DNA of 64,000 nt from Mycobacterium sp. GTDB taxonomy: Bacteria; Actinomycetota; Actinomycetes; Mycobacteriales; Mycobacteriaceae. The position numbers and the translations under genes were made by a program. Below, piece by piece: positions 42,903 through 52,620 of this stretch. The stretch spans positions 421,487 through 485,486 of the forward strand of contig JACPVR010000004.1 of the NCBI GenBank assembly GCA_016197405.1. Reading direction: 5' to 3'. How positions within the stretch are numbered: position 1 is the stretch's first letter; the number at the start of each line of letters is the position of its first letter. The notes beneath the pieces were generated by a model that made no database searches, had not been told where the DNA came from, and saw only the letters and a program-made list of their open reading frames with translations.

Positions 42903-44099
42903 ATGGACTTCACCCGCGTCGCGCTCGATGACGACGACAAGGACTTCTTCGACGAGGTCCGGGCATTCCTGGCTGAGCACGTGACCGATGAGGTCCGCCG
43001 CCGCGACCGCGAGACCGGCGACAACTTCGACGAGGGTGTGCATCTGGCGCTCGGTGCGGCGGGCTATCTGGAAGCCGAGTGGAAACCCGAGAGCGAAGGC
43101 GGCTTCAGCCGGGTCCGGCGCCGAATCTGGGAGCTGGAGAAACGGCGTGCGCACGTGCCGTGGGTGACTTGGGGCACCACATCGATGGTCGCCCGGTCGG
43201 TGGCCGCGTTCGGCAAACCGGAACTCGTCGAAGAGGTGCTGCCGAAGGTCTTCAGCGGACACGTCCGGATGTGTCTGGGCTACACCGAGCCCGAGGGCGG
43301 TTCGGACATCGCCACCTGCAAGACCCGGGCGGTACGCGACGGGGCGGGCTGGATCATCAACGGGTCCAAGATGTTCACCACCGGCGCGCACAACTGCCAG
43401 TACACGTTTCTCATCACCAACACCGATCCGCAGGCGCCCAAGCACAAGAGTTTGACGATGTTCCTGCTGCCGCTGGACTTGCCCGGCATCGAGATCCAGG
43501 GCATCCGCACCGTCGACGGTGATCGCACCAACATCGTCTACTACAGCGATGTACGGGTCTCCGACAAGTACGTGCTCGGCGAGGTCAACGGCGGCTGGAC
43601 GGTTCTGCGCGGTCCGCTGGACGCCGAGCACGGCGCCGTCTCCGCACCCGAGGACGGCCTGGGCGACGTGGCGATCATGGCGCATCAGGCGGGTTTCATG
43701 TCGGCCGCCGCCGATGCTGTGGCGCTGCATGTCTCGCGTCCTGACCCCGCTGGCGACCGACCCATCGACGACGCGTCCATCGCTTACCGGCTGGGCCGCA
43801 GTATCGCCCGGATGGAGGCGGCTCATTCCACGCCCAGCATCTTCGGGCGGGTGGCTCTGGCTCAGACCATGCGCGACATCGGCCCCGACCTGATGGATGT
43901 CCTGGGCTCGGCGTCCGTGCTGCCGATCGAGACGGCGGGAGCCCCGGACGACGGTGCGTCCGAATACATCTACCGGTTCGCCCCGCTCGCCGGGATCTAC
44001 GGCGGGACACTGGAAGTGTTCCGCAACATGATCGCCCAACACGTGCTGGGGCTGGGAAAGCCGAACTATTCGCCGCCCGTCCAGAAGGTCTCCCGGTAA
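42903..44099 (+). CDS. Acyl-CoA dehydrogenase
   Basis: LGYTEPEGGSDIATCKTRA, YGGTLEVFRNMIAQHVLG. Confidence 0.94.
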   Translation: MDFTRVALDDDDKDFFDEVRAFLAEHVTDEVRRRDRETGDNFDEGVHLALGAAGYLEAEWKPESEGGFSRVRRRIWELEKRRAHVPWVTWGTTSMVARSVAAFGKPELVEEVLPKVFSGHVRMCLGYTEPEGGSDIATCKTRAVRDGAGWIINGSKMFTTGAHNCQYTFLITNTDPQAPKHKSLTMFLLPLDLPGIEIQGIRTVDGDRTNIVYYSDVRVSDKYVLGEVNGGWTVLRGPLDAEHGAVSAPEDGLGDVAIMAHQAGFMSAAADAVALHVSRPDPAGDRPIDDASIAYRLGRSIARMEAAHSTPSIFGRVALAQTMRDIGPDLMDVLGSASVLPIETAGAPDDGASEYIYRFAPLAGIYGGTLEVFRNMIAQHVLGLGKPNYSPPVQKVSR

Positions 44100-44127
44100 G
44101 CGATGAGTCTCGCTCGACGCTGAGCTC

Positions 44128-45369
44128 TCAGATCTGCGCGAAGGCGGGCGGCTCTGCCGCCGCCGGGTCTGGGTTGGCCAGCGGCAGGCCCATGAACCGA
44201 CGGGCGTTGTCGCCCATGAAATCGTATGTGCGCCGGACATCCATACCCTCGGCGTACTTCCAGTAGCCCTTGGGCTCGGGCAGGCCTTCCGGATGCGGAT
44301 AGTCCGAACCGAACATCACCTTGTCCCATCCGACGGTGTTCACCACGTCGGACACACAACCCTCCCAGAACGGGCTGACCCAGATATTGCGCCGGAAGAC
44401 CTCATGTGGATGTTCGGGGAAGTTCTGCGGCATCTTCTTCTGCAGGTCTTCGAAGTCGTTGAACAGTGGGAAGATCCAACCGCTGCCATTCTCGACGCTG
44501 GCGATGCGCAGCTTGGGGAATCGGGTCAGGGTGCCATGGCAGATCAGGCTGGTGATCATATCGGCGATCTCCCGATGGCCGAGCGCCATCCAACGGAATG
44601 CGCTCTGTTTCATGAAGTTCTGGGTGTGCGGCGGCTCCCACTTGGCGATGTAGCTGTCCAGGGGTGGGAAGCTCGCGTGCAGCACGATGGGCAGCCCGGC
44701 AGCCTCGACGTCACGCCAGAACGGGTCGAACTCGGGTAACGCCGGCGAGCGCCACCCGTGCAATCCGTTCACCGGACCGGGCTTGATCAGTGCGACTTTC
44801 GCCCCGTTCTCCAGGATGTAGGCGAGTTCACGTTGGGCGGCTTCGACTTCGGACAGGTTGATGATGGGCGTGGAGTACACCCGATCGGCGTAGTTGAACG
44901 TCCAGTGCTCAGCCATCCACTGATTGAGGGCGTGAATGATCGCCAGCGTGAGCTCCGGATCGTCCGCGGAGGCGTGTTCGATGAGGCTCGCCAGCGTCGG
45001 ATAGTTGAGTGCTTCGGCCACGCCCTGGCGGTCCAGCTCGGCGACCCGGTCCTGCGGGGTCCGTGTCGCCGCGGGCGCCTCGATGGCCGCACCCTGCATC
45101 TCACGCAGCGTCTGCCCCTCGGTGTTCTCACCCGCGAAGAACTTCTCGTGCGCGCCCGGTGCTGCCACTCGTTCGAAGGTGGGGTTGGGGATGAAGTCGC
45201 TGACCTTGTTGTTGATCACGATCCGCGTCTGCTTGCCGAAACTGGCGTACTGCACGGCGTAGCGGTAGCGCTCCGGGAGGAATTTCGTCAACGCGTCCGC
45301 GGTCTCGTACATGTGCTGGTCGGCGTCGAAGATGGGCGCGTCCCGGAAGGTCTCGGTCTCGTTCATCAC
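44128..45369 (-). CDS. Amidohydrolase family protein (paralogue of 38134 gene)
   Basis: IFDADQHMYETADALTKFLPERYRYAVQY; KVMFGSDYPHPEGLPEP. Confidence 0.92.
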   Translation of the reverse strand: MMNETETFRDAPIFDADQHMYETADALTKFLPERYRYAVQYASFGKQTRIVINNKVSDFIPNPTFERVAAPGAHEKFFAGENTEGQTLREMQGAAIEAPAATRTPQDRVAELDRQGVAEALNYPTLASLIEHASADDPELTLAIIHALNQWMAEHWTFNYADRVYSTPIINLSEVEAAQRELAYILENGAKVALIKPGPVNGLHGWRSPALPEFDPFWRDVEAAGLPIVLHASFPPLDSYIAKWEPPHTQNFMKQSAFRWMALGHREIADMITSLICHGTLTRFPKLRIASVENGSGWIFPLFNDFEDLQKKMPQNFPEHPHEVFRRNIWVSPFWEGCVSDVVNTVGWDKVMFGSDYPHPEGLPEPKGYWKYAEGMDVRRTYDFMGDNARRFMGLPLANPDPAAAEPPAFAQI

Positions 45370-45389
45370 GGCTTCCTTTCTTGGGCGAG

Positions 45390-45440
45390 CAGACGCTTAG
45401 GGCCACGTGCTCACCACGTTTTGGGGGTCGTAAGCGTCTG
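45390..45440. repeat. Perfect 10-bp inverted repeat (candidate stem-loop/operator)
   Basis: CAGACGCTTA (45390-45399) and TAAGCGTCTG (45431-45440). Confidence 0.7.
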
Positions 45441-45449
45441 TTCGGCGGA

Positions 45450-46595
45450 TCAGGTGGTCAGGATCGTCGCGGCCGCTGTGCCGGGTGCGCCGTAGAGCTG
45501 GGCGAAGCCGACCTTGGGGGCACCGGGAACCTGGCGTTCACCGGCCTCACCGCGCAGTTGACGCACCAGTTCGTGGATCTGACGCAGCCCCGATGCGCCG
45601 ATCGGTTCGCCGTTGGCGATCAGGCCGCCGTCGGTGTTGATCGGTAGTGACCCGCCGATCTCGGTCGCGCCTTCGGCGAGCAGCTTCTCCTGGTCGCCGT
45701 CGGCGCAGAACCCGCACTCGGCCATGTGGATTATCTCTGCTCCGGCATCGGTGTCCTGCAGTTGCACGACGTCGACATCGCCGGGTGCTACGCCGGCCTT
45801 CTCGAAAGCCGCACGGGCGGCGTAGACGGTAGGCGAGACGTCCTCCTCGACGGGGGCGAATGTGGTGTTGACCTCGTAGGCACCGTAGCGGCGCGTGCGC
45901 ACCTCCACCGCGCGCAGGTAGACCGGCTTCGAGGTGTACCGGTGCGCGATGTCTGCCCGGCACATCACCACCGCGGAAGCACCCTCATCCGGAGTGCAGA
46001 ACATGTACTGCGTCAGTGGGTAGTTCAGCATCGGCGCGTTGAGAATGTCGTCCTCGGGGATCGGCTTGCGCCGGAAGGCATTCGGGTTCAATGCGCCATT
46101 GCGCAGATTCTTGTTGACCACTTTGGCCAAGGTGCGGTGCGAGATGCCGTGCTCGTGGGTGTAGCGGTTGGCTTTCATGCCGAAGAACTGGGTGGTCAGG
46201 TATTGGCCGTTCTCGGCGTACCAGGACGGCATCCCGACCAAGCTGGGATCCTCGGTGAAGGCACCGCGCGGGTGCTTGTCCAGGCCGACGGCGATCCCGA
46301 TGTCGTAGTCGCCGGTCCTGATGCCGTCGGCGCACGCCCGGGCCGCGCTGGCGGCGGTCGCGCACGCGTTGAAAACGCTGGTGAACGGAATACCCGAGAG
46401 TCCGACCATGCTGACGATGGCGTCCGGGTTGGCCACCGTCCAGCTGCCGCCGACGGCGAACTGGACATCGCTCCACTGCACGCCGGCATCCGCGACGGCG
46501 GCGAGAATTGCGTCGACACCCATCTGCATGGCGGTCTTGCCTTCGAATCGACCGAATGGGTGCATGCCCACGCCGATGATGGCCACATCGTGCAT
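45450..46595 (-). CDS. Thiolase-like / lipid-transfer (SCP-x type) protein
   Basis: VAIIGVGMHPFGRFEGKTAMQMG; NACATAASAARACADGIRTGDYDIGIAVGLDKHPRGAF; GLIANGEPIGASGLRQIHE. Confidence 0.92.
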   Translation of the reverse strand: MHDVAIIGVGMHPFGRFEGKTAMQMGVDAILAAVADAGVQWSDVQFAVGGSWTVANPDAIVSMVGLSGIPFTSVFNACATAASAARACADGIRTGDYDIGIAVGLDKHPRGAFTEDPSLVGMPSWYAENGQYLTTQFFGMKANRYTHEHGISHRTLAKVVNKNLRNGALNPNAFRRKPIPEDDILNAPMLNYPLTQYMFCTPDEGASAVVMCRADIAHRYTSKPVYLRAVEVRTRRYGAYEVNTTFAPVEEDVSPTVYAARAAFEKAGVAPGDVDVVQLQDTDAGAEIIHMAECGFCADGDQEKLLAEGATEIGGSLPINTDGGLIANGEPIGASGLRQIHELVRQLRGEAGERQVPGAPKVGFAQLYGAPGTAAATILTT

Positions 46596-46630
46596 ATCGG
46601 GAGTCCTCGATTCTCCGGCTGGCCGGTGCA

Positions 46631-46647
46631 ACTGTAGCGCTTACAGT
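46631..46647. promoter_or_regulatory. 17-bp palindrome, probable operator
   Basis: ACTGTAG-cgc-TTACAGT, 35 bp upstream of thiolase-like ATG. Confidence 0.65.
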
Positions 46648-46757
46648 ATCGTATCTAGTGCTCGTGAATACCGACGGGGAAGACGGGTTTACGCACGGCG
46701 CCGAGTCGGGGCCGGGGAAACGTGCGACCCACTTCCGACCAGCCGATGGATTAGGTT

Positions 46758-46774
46758 ACTGTAACTATTACAGT
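46758..46774. promoter_or_regulatory. 17-bp palindrome, probable operator
   Basis: ACTGTAA-cta-TTACAGT, about 50 bp upstream of ALDH GTG. Confidence 0.75.
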
Positions 46775-46825
46775 TGGGCAGCCCAGATGTGGCGGCGGAA
46801 TCGGTGTGAGCGCGGGAGGTGGCAG

Positions 46826-48376
46826 GTGAGCGAGATCCTGGCGGATCAATCGGCGCCCAGCGTGGACCTGGGACGCCGTGTGGCCCAGCGCGCCGAGGTG
46901 CGCATGCTCATCGACGGCCTACTCGTGGAATCGGCTAGCGGTGAGCGATTCGACAATGTCAGCCCGGCAACGGGTCTGCTGTTGGGATCGACCACGGCCG
47001 CGGGCCCCGCCGATATGGACCGGGCCATCGGGGCGGCCAGGCGGGCCTTCGACGACAGTGATTGGTCGACCGATGTCGAACTCCGCAAACGATGCCTGCA
47101 ACAGCTGCAATCGGCTCTGGAAGCCGAGCAGGAGGACCTTCGTGAGGAGCTCATCGCCGAGGTGGGCTGCCCGGCGATGACAACGCAGTCGGCGCAGCTG
47201 GATTGGCCGCTGGCCGCCGCCCTGCGTTATCCGACAGGCCTGATCGACGAGTTCGCCTGGGAACGAACACTCGACGGTGGGGGTCTGTTCGGCGACCGGA
47301 ACGTGCGCACCGTCGTCAAGGAGCCGGCCGGCGTGGTCGCCGCGATCACCCCGTCGAACTTCCCGATAGAGGTCATCCTCAACAAACTCGGGCCCGCCCT
47401 GGCCACCGGTAACACCGTGGTGCTCAAGCCCGACCCGAACACGCCATGGAATGCCACCCGGTTGGGACGTCTGATCGCCGAACACACCGACATCCCGGCA
47501 GGCGTGGTCAATGTGGTGCCGACACCGTCCAACGACGTCGCCGCGCGTCTGGGCGCCGATCCCCGGGTCGATCTGATCTCGTTCACCGGATCGACCGCCG
47601 TGGGCAGGGCATTGATGCGTCAGGCCGCCGACACCATGAAACGCACCTTCCTGGAGCTCGGGGGGAAGTCGGCCCTCGTGGTCCTCGACGATGCCAATCC
47701 GGCCGCCATCATCCCCAGCGCCGTGGGGGTTTGTGTCCATGCCGGCCAGGCGTGTGCGTCGACGACCCGCATGCTTGTGCACCGTTCGCTGTTCGATGAA
47801 GCGGTCGCCGGCGTCACAACGGTTTTCGCCAACGTCCCGGTCGGTGATCCGGTGCATGCCGACACCCTCGTCGGGCCGCTCATCAGCGCTGCACAACGGC
47901 AGAAGGTTCTCGACGCCTGCGACCAGGCACGCGGCAGCGGAGCCGAAATCACCACGGGCGGTGCCGCATACGGCAAGTCCGAAGGCCTCGCCGAGCATCT
48001 GTTGGACGGTCACTTCGTACAACCCACCGTGATCGTGGGCGTGGACAATTCCGCACCGATCGCTCGGCAGGAGATCTTCGGCCCAGTGCTGGTCATCATG
48101 CCCTTCGATGATGACGACGACGCAGTCCGGCTGGCCAATGACAATCCATTCGGGTTGGCCGGCGCAGTGTTGTCGCGCTCCACCGAACGCGCCATGAGTG
48201 TCGCTCGTCGAATCCGGACCGGTGCCGTTGGTGTCAACGGCGGCATGTACTACGGCGCCGACGCGCCCTTCGGCGGTTACAAGAACAGCGGGGTGGGTCG
48301 GCAGTGCGGTATCGAGGGTTTCGAGCAGTACCTCGAGACCAAGACGATCGGTGTCCGGATGCCGCGTCGAAAATGA
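46826..48376 (+). CDS. Aldehyde dehydrogenase
   Basis: TPSNFPIEVILNKLGPAL, FTGSTAVGR, LELGGKSALVVLDDA, AGQACASTTR. Confidence 0.93.
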   Translation: MSEILADQSAPSVDLGRRVAQRAEVRMLIDGLLVESASGERFDNVSPATGLLLGSTTAAGPADMDRAIGAARRAFDDSDWSTDVELRKRCLQQLQSALEAEQEDLREELIAEVGCPAMTTQSAQLDWPLAAALRYPTGLIDEFAWERTLDGGGLFGDRNVRTVVKEPAGVVAAITPSNFPIEVILNKLGPALATGNTVVLKPDPNTPWNATRLGRLIAEHTDIPAGVVNVVPTPSNDVAARLGADPRVDLISFTGSTAVGRALMRQAADTMKRTFLELGGKSALVVLDDANPAAIIPSAVGVCVHAGQACASTTRMLVHRSLFDEAVAGVTTVFANVPVGDPVHADTLVGPLISAAQRQKVLDACDQARGSGAEITTGGAAYGKSEGLAEHLLDGHFVQPTVIVGVDNSAPIARQEIFGPVLVIMPFDDDDDAVRLANDNPFGLAGAVLSRSTERAMSVARRIRTGAVGVNGGMYYGADAPFGGYKNSGVGRQCGIEGFEQYLETKTIGVRMPRRK

Positions 48377-48418
48377 AAAACCGCAACAACATTCGCCAGC
48401 ACGTGAAAGGTCAGATAC

Positions 48419-49267
48419 ATGGGCAAACTGGATGACAAGGTCGCCGTGGTATCGGGTGCTGCTCGCGGGCAGGGCCGTTCACACGCGGTGAACCTCGCCG
48501 CGGAAGGCGCGAGCATCATCGCCCTTGACATCTGTGCGGACCTGGCCGGAAACACCTATCCGCTGGCGCGGCCCGAGGATCTCGACGAGACCGCACGGCT
48601 TGTCGAGAAGGAGGGTGTGCGGGCCCACACCGTCATCGTGGATGTGCGTGAGCGCGCCGCGGTGTGGAAGGCCGTCGAAGACGGTGTCCGCGAACTCGGC
48701 CGGCTCGACGTGGTGGTCGCCAACGCCGGGATCTGTGCCATGGGCACAGGGCAGACCATCCAATCGTGGTCAGACACCATCGATACCGACCTGGTGGGGG
48801 TTTTCAACGTGATCCAGGCGAGCCTGCCGCATGTCAACGACGGCGGCTCGATCATCGCGACAGGCTCTCTGGCCGCGTTGCTCGGCAGTTCCACCAGCCA
48901 GGGACCGGGCGGCGCCGGGTATAGCTTCGCCAAACAGGTCGTCGCACATTACGTCAATGATCTGTCTATCCAGTTGGCCAAGAGAATGATTCGGGTCAAC
49001 GCCGTCCATCCGACCAATGTGAACACCGACATGCTGCACAACGAGGGCATGTATCGGGTTTTCCGGCCCGATCTGAAATCCCCGACCCGCGAAGAGGCCG
49101 AAGCCTCCTTCCCGGCGATGCAGGCCATGCCGGTTCCCTATATCGAACCGCAGGATGTCTCGAACGCGGTGGTGTTTCTTGCCAGCGACGATGCCCGCTT
49201 CATCACCGGTACGCAGCTGCGGGTCGATGCGGGCGGATTCGTCAAGGCCAAGCCGTACAAGGCCTGA
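48419..49267 (+). CDS. Mycofactocin-coupled SDR family oxidoreductase
   Basis: AVVSGAARGQGRSHAVNLAAEGASIIALDICADLAGNTYPLARPEDLDETARLVEKEG, YSFAK. Confidence 0.9.
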   Translation: MGKLDDKVAVVSGAARGQGRSHAVNLAAEGASIIALDICADLAGNTYPLARPEDLDETARLVEKEGVRAHTVIVDVRERAAVWKAVEDGVRELGRLDVVVANAGICAMGTGQTIQSWSDTIDTDLVGVFNVIQASLPHVNDGGSIIATGSLAALLGSSTSQGPGGAGYSFAKQVVAHYVNDLSIQLAKRMIRVNAVHPTNVNTDMLHNEGMYRVFRPDLKSPTREEAEASFPAMQAMPVPYIEPQDVSNAVVFLASDDARFITGTQLRVDAGGFVKAKPYKA

Positions 49268-49272
49268 CGGCG

Positions 49273-50793
49273 GTGAGCATCGAACAGGCTGCAGTCGACG
49301 ACGTGGTCGGGGGACCCGCGGGCCTCGGCGATATTCTGGCGTCGCAGCGCCGGGCGTTCGTTGCCGAGGGGCCGCCTGATGTCGATGTTCGGCGTAACCG
49401 CATCGACCGACTGCTCGCATTGCTGTTGGACAACACCGATGCCTTCCTCGACGCCATGGCAGCCGATTTCGGTACCCGCTCCCGGGCCGCATCGTTGTTC
49501 ACCGAAGTGGTGGGAATCATCCCCGTCATCGAGCACACCAGATCCCATGTCGCGCAATGGATGAAGCCAACCAAACTGATGCGAGCCGCTCGGATTCTGG
49601 GCTTCAAGGCTGATGTCGAACCGACGCCGCTGGGTGTGGTGGGCATCATCGGCCCGTGGAACTTTCCGGTGAACCTGGTGGTCCTGCCTGCCGCCGCGGC
49701 CTTCGCCGCGGGTAACCGCGTGATGATCAAGATGTCGGAGATCACCTCTGCCACAGCTGAACTGATGCGTAAGCTGGCGCCGAGATACTTCACGTCCGAT
49801 GAGCTCTATGTCGTGACCGGTGGGCGCGATGTAGCGGCGGAATTCACCAGGCTGCCGTTCGACCACCTGTTCTTCACCGGGTCGCCCGAGATCGGAGTTC
49901 TGGTGCAGCGCGCCGCGGCTGACAATCTGGTACCGGTCACCCTGGAACTCGGCGGTAAGAACCCGGTGGTGGTGGCACCGGACGCCGATATCGCGCAGGC
50001 GGCGCGACGTGTCGCGGCGGCCAGGATGGTCAACGGCGGGCAGGTCTGCGTGTGCCCCGACTACGTCTTCGTTCCCGAGGCGCAGCTCCCGACATTCCTT
50101 GAGGCCGCTCGTCGCACCTGGCAGGCCATGTTTCCCGCCGTGCTGACCAATGACGACTACTGCTCCTGTGTCAACGAACCGAACTATGACCGCGTGCTCG
50201 GTTTGATCGACGACGCCTACGTCAAGGGCGCCACCGTCGAGACGGTCGCCCCGGCAGGTGAGCTACTGCCCGACCGCGCCACCCGCAAGATCGCTCCGAC
50301 CATCGTCCACGGCATCGAGCCACACATGAGGATCAGCTCCGAGGAGATATTCGGACCCGTCCTGATGGTCATGGGGTATTCGCGGCTATGCGATGTGATC
50401 GACTACATCAACGACCGACCGGCTCCATTGGTGGCGTACTGGTACGGACCCGATGGCGACGATTTTCGCACCTTCGTGACTCACACCCGCAGCGGCGGTG
50501 TGGCCCGTAATGACTTTGCCGCGCAGATGATCCCGTCGGCGGCGCCGTTCGGCGGCGTGGGACACAGCGGGATGGGTGCCTATCACGGCAAGGCCGGTTT
50601 CGACGCGTTCACGCACTACCGGTCGGTGGTCGGATCCGATCTGCCGTTCAGCATCACCGGCACGGCTTCGCCCCCTTTCCGCACTCCGATGAAGGTCTAC
50701 GCGAACGCTTCCCTGCGGATGGCTCGCAACCGGACGCACCGTCGGCTACGGCGAAAACAATCAGCTCACGTCGTTGAGGGGAGATCGAGATGA
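49273..50793 (+). CDS. Aldehyde dehydrogenase (coniferyl-aldehyde/ALDH3-like)
   Basis: GIIGPWNFPVNLVVLPAAAAFAAGN, FTGSPEIGVLVQ, LELGGKNPVVVAPDA, GGQVCVCPDYV. Confidence 0.92.
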   Translation: MSIEQAAVDDVVGGPAGLGDILASQRRAFVAEGPPDVDVRRNRIDRLLALLLDNTDAFLDAMAADFGTRSRAASLFTEVVGIIPVIEHTRSHVAQWMKPTKLMRAARILGFKADVEPTPLGVVGIIGPWNFPVNLVVLPAAAAFAAGNRVMIKMSEITSATAELMRKLAPRYFTSDELYVVTGGRDVAAEFTRLPFDHLFFTGSPEIGVLVQRAAADNLVPVTLELGGKNPVVVAPDADIAQAARRVAAARMVNGGQVCVCPDYVFVPEAQLPTFLEAARRTWQAMFPAVLTNDDYCSCVNEPNYDRVLGLIDDAYVKGATVETVAPAGELLPDRATRKIAPTIVHGIEPHMRISSEEIFGPVLMVMGYSRLCDVIDYINDRPAPLVAYWYGPDGDDFRTFVTHTRSGGVARNDFAAQMIPSAAPFGGVGHSGMGAYHGKAGFDAFTHYRSVVGSDLPFSITGTASPPFRTPMKVYANASLRMARNRTHRRLRRKQSAHVVEGRSR

Positions 50794-51995
50794 CGACGAC
50801 AACTGTGGTGTTCGACCCGTTCTCCGAGGACTTCTTCAACGGCCCGTACGAGACGTACCGCCGGATGCGCGAAGAGGCGCCGGTCTATTACAGCGAGCGG
50901 TACGACTTCTACGCCATAACCCGGCATCAGGATGTGGCGGCGGCCTACAAGGACTACGAGTCCTATTCGTCGGCGCGCGGCGTTGACCTGGCGATGGTGC
51001 GCAAAGGTGAGGTCACCGAACACGGATCGATCATCACGATGGATCCGCCGAACCACCGTCACATGCGCAGCCTGCTGAACAAGGTCTTCACCCCACGCGC
51101 CATCCAGGCGCAGAAGCCGATGGTCGGTGCGCTCGTCGACAAGTACCTGTCGGCCGTCGACCGCAACGGTTTCGATATGGTGCAGGACTTTTCGGCGCTA
51201 TTCCCCGTCGAGGTGATCACCACCATGCAAGGCGTCCCGGAGGGAGACAGTCAACGCGTCCGGAACTGGATCGATGAGCTGCTGCACCGCGAGGCCGGTG
51301 AGGTCGACATGACCGAGAGCGGTCAGCGGGCTGCGGTCGAGATGGCCATCTACTACTACAAACTGATCAAGCAGCGCCGCGGGGAGCTCGGTGACGATCT
51401 GCTGAGCAAGCTCATCAATTCCGAGATCGAGCGCGAAGACGGTGAGATGGGTCCACTGTCGAATATCGAGATAACGGAATTCGCAACGCTATTGGGTGGT
51501 GCCGGCGCCGAGACGGTGACCAAATTGCTCGGCAATGCGGCGGTGGTTTTCGCCCAGAATCCCGACCAGTGGCAGAAGCTGCTCGACGATCGCAGCAAGA
51601 TTCCGTCGGCCGTGGAAGAACTGCTGCGTTATGAGGCGCCCGCACAGTACAACGTGCGGTGCTCGCTGCGGGACATCACGCTGCACGGCGTCACGATACC
51701 GGCCGGCAAACCGGTATTCCTGGTCGGCGGCGCGGCCAATCGCGATCCCGAAGCATGGACGGAACCGGACACTTTCGACATCGACCGGGATCGCACCGAG
51801 GCGCAGAACCTGGGGCTGGGCTACGGCATCCACAGTTGCCTCGGCGCCGCCCTGGCCAGAATGGAAAGTGCCATCGCGCTGGACAAGATGCTCGATTTCA
51901 TGCCGCGCTTCGAAGTCGATTTCGCCGGGTGCCGACGGGTGAACATGCAAAACGTCGCGGGTTGGAGCAATGTGCCGGTCCGGGTGCTCGACTGA
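50790..51995 (+). CDS. Cytochrome P450 with atypical heme-loop start (LGYGIHSCLG)
   Basis: ITMDPPNHRHMRSLLNKVFTPRAI, GGAGAETVTKLL, EELLRYEAP, LGYGIHSCLGAALARME. Confidence 0.93.
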   Translation: MTTTTVVFDPFSEDFFNGPYETYRRMREEAPVYYSERYDFYAITRHQDVAAAYKDYESYSSARGVDLAMVRKGEVTEHGSIITMDPPNHRHMRSLLNKVFTPRAIQAQKPMVGALVDKYLSAVDRNGFDMVQDFSALFPVEVITTMQGVPEGDSQRVRNWIDELLHREAGEVDMTESGQRAAVEMAIYYYKLIKQRRGELGDDLLSKLINSEIEREDGEMGPLSNIEITEFATLLGGAGAETVTKLLGNAAVVFAQNPDQWQKLLDDRSKIPSAVEELLRYEAPAQYNVRCSLRDITLHGVTIPAGKPVFLVGGAANRDPEAWTEPDTFDIDRDRTEAQNLGLGYGIHSCLGAALARMESAIALDKMLDFMPRFEVDFAGCRRVNMQNVAGWSNVPVRVLD

Positions 51996-51996
51996 C

Positions 51997-52620
51997 TTAC
52001 CGCCAGGCCTCGATGAGTTCGTCGGTGGTGGTGACGGTGGCCAGCAATGCCAGGGTGTTTTCGATGATCGCGGTGCCGTAATCGGCCGGGATTCCGGCCA
52101 CCGCGTCGCGGGGGAGTACCACTCGATAACCGGCGTTGACGGCGTCCATCACCAGGTTGGGAATGGCGATGTTGAGCGACACTCCCACCGCCACGATCGT
52201 CGTCACGCCCATGTTGCGCAGTATCGCGTTCAGATCGGTACCGCCCATCGGGCCCAGGCCGTGCCAGCGGTGCAGCACCAGGTCCTGCGGCTCTGGTCCG
52301 AACTCCGGCAGGAGGGTGGCGCCATCGCTACCGGGCAGAATCGCGACGTCCTTTCGGCCGATCGCGAACAGCGTGGCATTGCGATTGGAGCCCAGACCAT
52401 CGGCGCGGCGCTGGACAAGGCAGTGCACCAACGGAACCGACGCCGATCGCGCCACCGGTAGCAGTCGGGCGATATTCGGCAACGCTTCCCGGCGGGCCTC
52501 ATCTGCCAACGCCGCCAGGCCGGCGTTCGGGCCGACGACAGCACCCTGGAGCTCCTGGGTGATCACGGCGGTGTGACCCGGTGCCACCAGGCCCACCAGC
52601 TTGTCGCGAGGCACCGTCAC
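51997..52620 (-). CDS. Isochorismatase/cysteine-hydrolase-fold protein
   Basis: TAVITQELQGAVVGP...GGTDLNAILRNMGVTTIVAVGVSLNIAIPNLVMDAVNAGYRVVLPRDAVAG. Confidence 0.85.
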   Translation of the reverse strand: MTVPRDKLVGLVAPGHTAVITQELQGAVVGPNAGLAALADEARREALPNIARLLPVARSASVPLVHCLVQRRADGLGSNRNATLFAIGRKDVAILPGSDGATLLPEFGPEPQDLVLHRWHGLGPMGGTDLNAILRNMGVTTIVAVGVSLNIAIPNLVMDAVNAGYRVVLPRDAVAGIPADYGTAIIENTLALLATVTTTDELIEAWR

